The notes below the pieces were generated by a model. That model did not search any database. It was not told the origin of the DNA and was given only the letters and a program-made list of their open reading frames with translations. Of a DNA stretch of 7,543 nucleotides, positions 5,701 through 7,543 are shown in pieces. This DNA is from CAZVIJ01 sp964626735 (GTDB lineage: Bacteria > Patescibacteriota > Dojkabacteria > JAOAGR01): positions 1-7,543 of the forward strand of contig CAZVIJ010000069.1 in the NCBI GenBank assembly GCA_964626735.1, in the 5' to 3' direction. How positions within the stretch are numbered: the first letter of the stretch is position 1; every line of letters begins with the position of its first letter. Both the position numbers and the translations under genes were made by a program.

Positions 5701-5713
5701 GCACCAGAGGTGC
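5701..5713 (+). promoter_or_regulatory. Shine-Dalgarno of virB4 within a small hairpin
   Basis: GAGGTG (5707-5712) matches the anti-SD of 16S rRNA over six bases and lies 9 nt before the ATG at 5722, which supports that start. The motif is largely the 3' arm of a 5-bp GC-rich stem with a 3-nt loop: GCACC (5701-5705), AGA, GGTGC (5709-5713). The stem could partly mask the ribosome site. It is the only convincing SD at normal spacing in the window. Confidence 0.65.
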
Positions 5714-5721
5714 ATTTTCAG

Positions 5722-7543
5722 ATGGGTCCGAATAATCAAAATCAGAATGGTGCGAGCCAGAATTTCGGCTCGAACGCACTCCAACAGGCTAACCAGAAAT
5801 ACCAAAATAGCGGCTCGATAGACATGAGCAAGCTTGATCCGAATAATCTCAACATACCCGATCCTACCGATCTCAATACTGTCCTTTCGCTCGATAAGGT
5901 TCTCGACCGCAAGAATCAAATCTACGGAAACAAAACTGAAGAACAGAAGAAATATTTCGAGAATCAAAAAAAGGGAGCGGCTAAAGTTAAGCAGTCGGCT
6001 TCCGGTGGATACAACAAGATTGTCGACGGGCTCTACAACATGCTTTTTGGCCACGACAAGAAAGAAAGCGATGGAACGAACGGAACCCCATCATCCAATG
6101 TCCCTGCGGCGATTCAGCAATCGAACACGCCCTCGATACATATTGCCGGAACGCAGCAATCGAATCTGCCGTCAGTACCCCAGCCCCCGCGCGTGTACAA
6201 CTCGACCAAAGAGCTTCTGTTCCAGGATGATATCTCGGTTCAAGACAAGATAGCGCCATCGGCTATTGAAGTTGATTTCAACGATATAAAAATAAACGAC
6301 ACGTATGTCAGGACGATTTTCGTAATCGACTACAAGAAGGCAAGCCCCGGCATGCTCGAAAGCGTCATCAATTACGAAGAGCCAATCGACGTCACCATGT
6401 ACTACTACCCGATCGATACAGTCGAGATTGTGGACAAAATTAGGGAAAAGATCGCCGAGCTCGAGGCGGCACTGAATATCGATCTTGAGGGAGGTAAGGT
6501 ACCGAATGCGTATGTTAAGGTTGCGCTCCAAGATGCTTTGCGTCAGCAGGAAGCGCTCGCAAGCGGCGCCGAGAAGTACTTTCACTTCGGCCTGTACATT
6601 ACGCTGAAGGCAGACTCGATTCAGAAGCTCAACAACATCACCTCCACGATCATCTCTGACCTTTCGTCGAAAGAGATGACTTCCAAAGTTCCTACTTTGA
6701 AGATGGAGAATGCGTTCAAGTCGTCGTTGCCGTATTCGTTCGATCGGGTAAAGCAGACGCGAAACATGGATACCTCATCTATCGCGATGACCTTCCCCTT
6801 CACCTCGTCCGATCTTTCGCAGGAGAAAGGAATCATGTATGGCATCAATACCTACAATCGCGGTCTCGTGGTATTCGACCGGTTTTCCATGCCGAACGCG
6901 AACATGGTCGTGTTGGCCGCTTCCGGAGGCGGTAAGTCGTACTTCGTAAAGCTCGAAATTCTTAGGTCGCTCATGCTCGGTACCGAGTGCATCGTAATCG
7001 ACCCAGAAAACGAGTATGAGGATATGTGCAAAATTGTTAACGGCGCGTACGTGAGCTTTTCGCAAGACGGCAAGAATAAGCTCAATCCGTTCGAGCTTCC
7101 CGCGGGATCCGACAGCAACGAGGATGAACTGAGGCTTAAGGAGCTTTCGCTGCAGGGTTTCTTTAAAATACTGCTGGGAGGAAGCCTCAGCACGAGAAGC
7201 GTCTCCATCCTTGACCGGGCGATCAGGATGGCGTACCGGGAAAAAGGCATCACGAACGACAAGGCTACCTTCGTCAACGAGCCTCCGAGGATGGAAGATC
7301 TCTACAAGACGCTCAGGGCTATGGAGGAAAACGAAGCGCAGGATATGGCGCTCAGGATCGAACGGTTCCTCGTCGGCGCTGCTGCAGGTATCTTCGATAA
7401 ACGAACCAACATCGAGCTCGACAACCCGTTTACCGTATTCTCAATCCGTGACCTTTCTGAAGAATTGAGACCGCTCGCCATGTACCTCATGCTCGATTTC
7501 ATATGGACCAAGATTAAGCGTGAACGCAAGCGAAGAATACTCG
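5722..7543 (+). CDS. virB4: VirB4/TraC-like type IV secretion ATPase (3' truncated by window edge)
   Basis: The frame is open from the ATG at 5722 to the edge (607 residues visible; the C-terminus, including Walker B, is missing). VirB4-type ATPases are the cytoplasmic motors of type IV secretion, conjugation and pilus-like machines, and most Patescibacteria encode one. The core starts near residue 177 ('IAPSAIEVDF') and continues with 'GLYITLKADS', 'RNMDTSSIAMTFPFTSSDLS' and 'GINTYNRGLVVFDRFSMPNA'. The Walker A is A399-A-S-G-G-G404-K405-S406, followed by 'CIVIDPENEYEDM' (D427-Y432) and 'KLNPFELPAG'. These blocks match the CPR VirB4/TraC-like family closely. The first ~160 residues are N/Q/S/P-rich and look disordered, an added N-terminal extension. 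The start is supported by GAGGTG 9 nt upstream. It lies 85 bp after the 599-aa gene; further secretion genes probably follow outside the window. Confidence 0.95.
   Translation, partial: MGPNNQNQNGASQNFGSNALQQANQKYQNSGSIDMSKLDPNNLNIPDPTDLNTVLSLDKVLDRKNQIYGNKTEEQKKYFENQKKGAAKVKQSASGGYNKIVDGLYNMLFGHDKKESDGTNGTPSSNVPAAIQQSNTPSIHIAGTQQSNLPSVPQPPRVYNSTKELLFQDDISVQDKIAPSAIEVDFNDIKINDTYVRTIFVIDYKKASPGMLESVINYEEPIDVTMYYYPIDTVEIVDKIREKIAELEAALNIDLEGGKVPNAYVKVALQDALRQQEALASGAEKYFHFGLYITLKADSIQKLNNITSTIISDLSSKEMTSKVPTLKMENAFKSSLPYSFDRVKQTRNMDTSSIAMTFPFTSSDLSQEKGIMYGINTYNRGLVVFDRFSMPNANMVVLAASGGGKSYFVKLEILRSLMLGTECIVIDPENEYEDMCKIVNGAYVSFSQDGKNKLNPFELPAGSDSNEDELRLKELSLQGFFKILLGGSLSTRSVSILDRAIRMAYREKGITNDKATFVNEPPRMEDLYKTLRAMEENEAQDMALRIERFLVGAAAGIFDKRTNIELDNPFTVFSIRDLSEELRPLAMYLMLDFIWTKIKRERKRRIL

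Noticed and set aside
5701..5718. GCACC/GGTGC hairpin followed by TTTT as a terminator
   Set aside because: The stem is only 5 bp, and its 3' arm is a well-placed SD for virB4, which explains it better.
5656..7529. Several minus-strand and off-frame open frames across virB4
   Set aside because: All lie within a recognised VirB4 coding frame and resemble no protein family; the one with a hydrophobic stretch (5656-6054) is the complement of the N/Q-rich extension.
1..7543. tRNA, rRNA, CRISPR arrays, insertion sequences or attachment sites
   Set aside because: No tRNA-like cloverleaf, regularly spaced repeats, transposase/integrase motif or terminal repeats were found by eye, and coding regions fill nearly all of the window.

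Overview
The window looks like a chromosomal segment from a Patescibacteria (CPR) bacterium, most likely close to Saccharibacteria. This is an inference. It rests on the CPR-type VirB4/TraC-like ATPase at the right end, a YebC with a charged insertion, a probable LytR-CpsA-Psr C-terminus, very tight gene packing, and promoter -10 boxes lying 5-8 nt before start codons. TGA is used as a stop by at least three genes (probable LCP protein, endonuclease III, 147-aa protein), so the UGA=Gly code of Gracilibacteria/Absconditabacteria does not apply. No rRNA, tRNA, CRISPR array, insertion sequence or integrase is visible, and no gene-free stretch exceeds about 120 bases.

Layout, left to right. (1) 1-525 (+) is the C-terminal part of a probable LCP-family cell-envelope protein, open at the left edge. 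It ends at a hairpin terminator shared with the convergent yebC. (2) yebC (576-1367, -) is read from a near-consensus sigma70 promoter. That promoter is interleaved with the one for an unrecognised 204-aa protein (1424-2038, +), only 56 bp away. (3) The 204-aa gene converges on a Nudix hydrolase (2035-2562, -), and their stop codons overlap in the palindrome TTAA. (4) Endonuclease III (nth, 2631-3260, -) lies upstream of the Nudix gene on the same strand, a small nucleotide-pool/DNA-repair pair. (5) Divergent from nth are two unrecognised proteins of 147 aa (3379-3822, +) and 599 aa (3837-5636, +), 14 nt apart. (6) 5722 to the right edge (+) holds the first 607 residues of a VirB4/TraC-type secretion ATPase with a long N/Q/S-rich N-terminal extension.

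How the genes fit together: yebC, Nudix and nth are housekeeping translation and repair functions. The 147-aa and 599-aa proteins followed by VirB4 form a same-strand block of accessory character. Whether the two unknowns work with the VirB4 machine cannot be settled from the sequence.

The most general signal is in the promoters. Five genes have a TATAAT/GATAAT/TATACT box ending 5-8 nt before the ATG, which predicts leaderless or near-leaderless mRNAs. virB4 differs: it has a good Shine-Dalgarno motif that sits inside a small hairpin.
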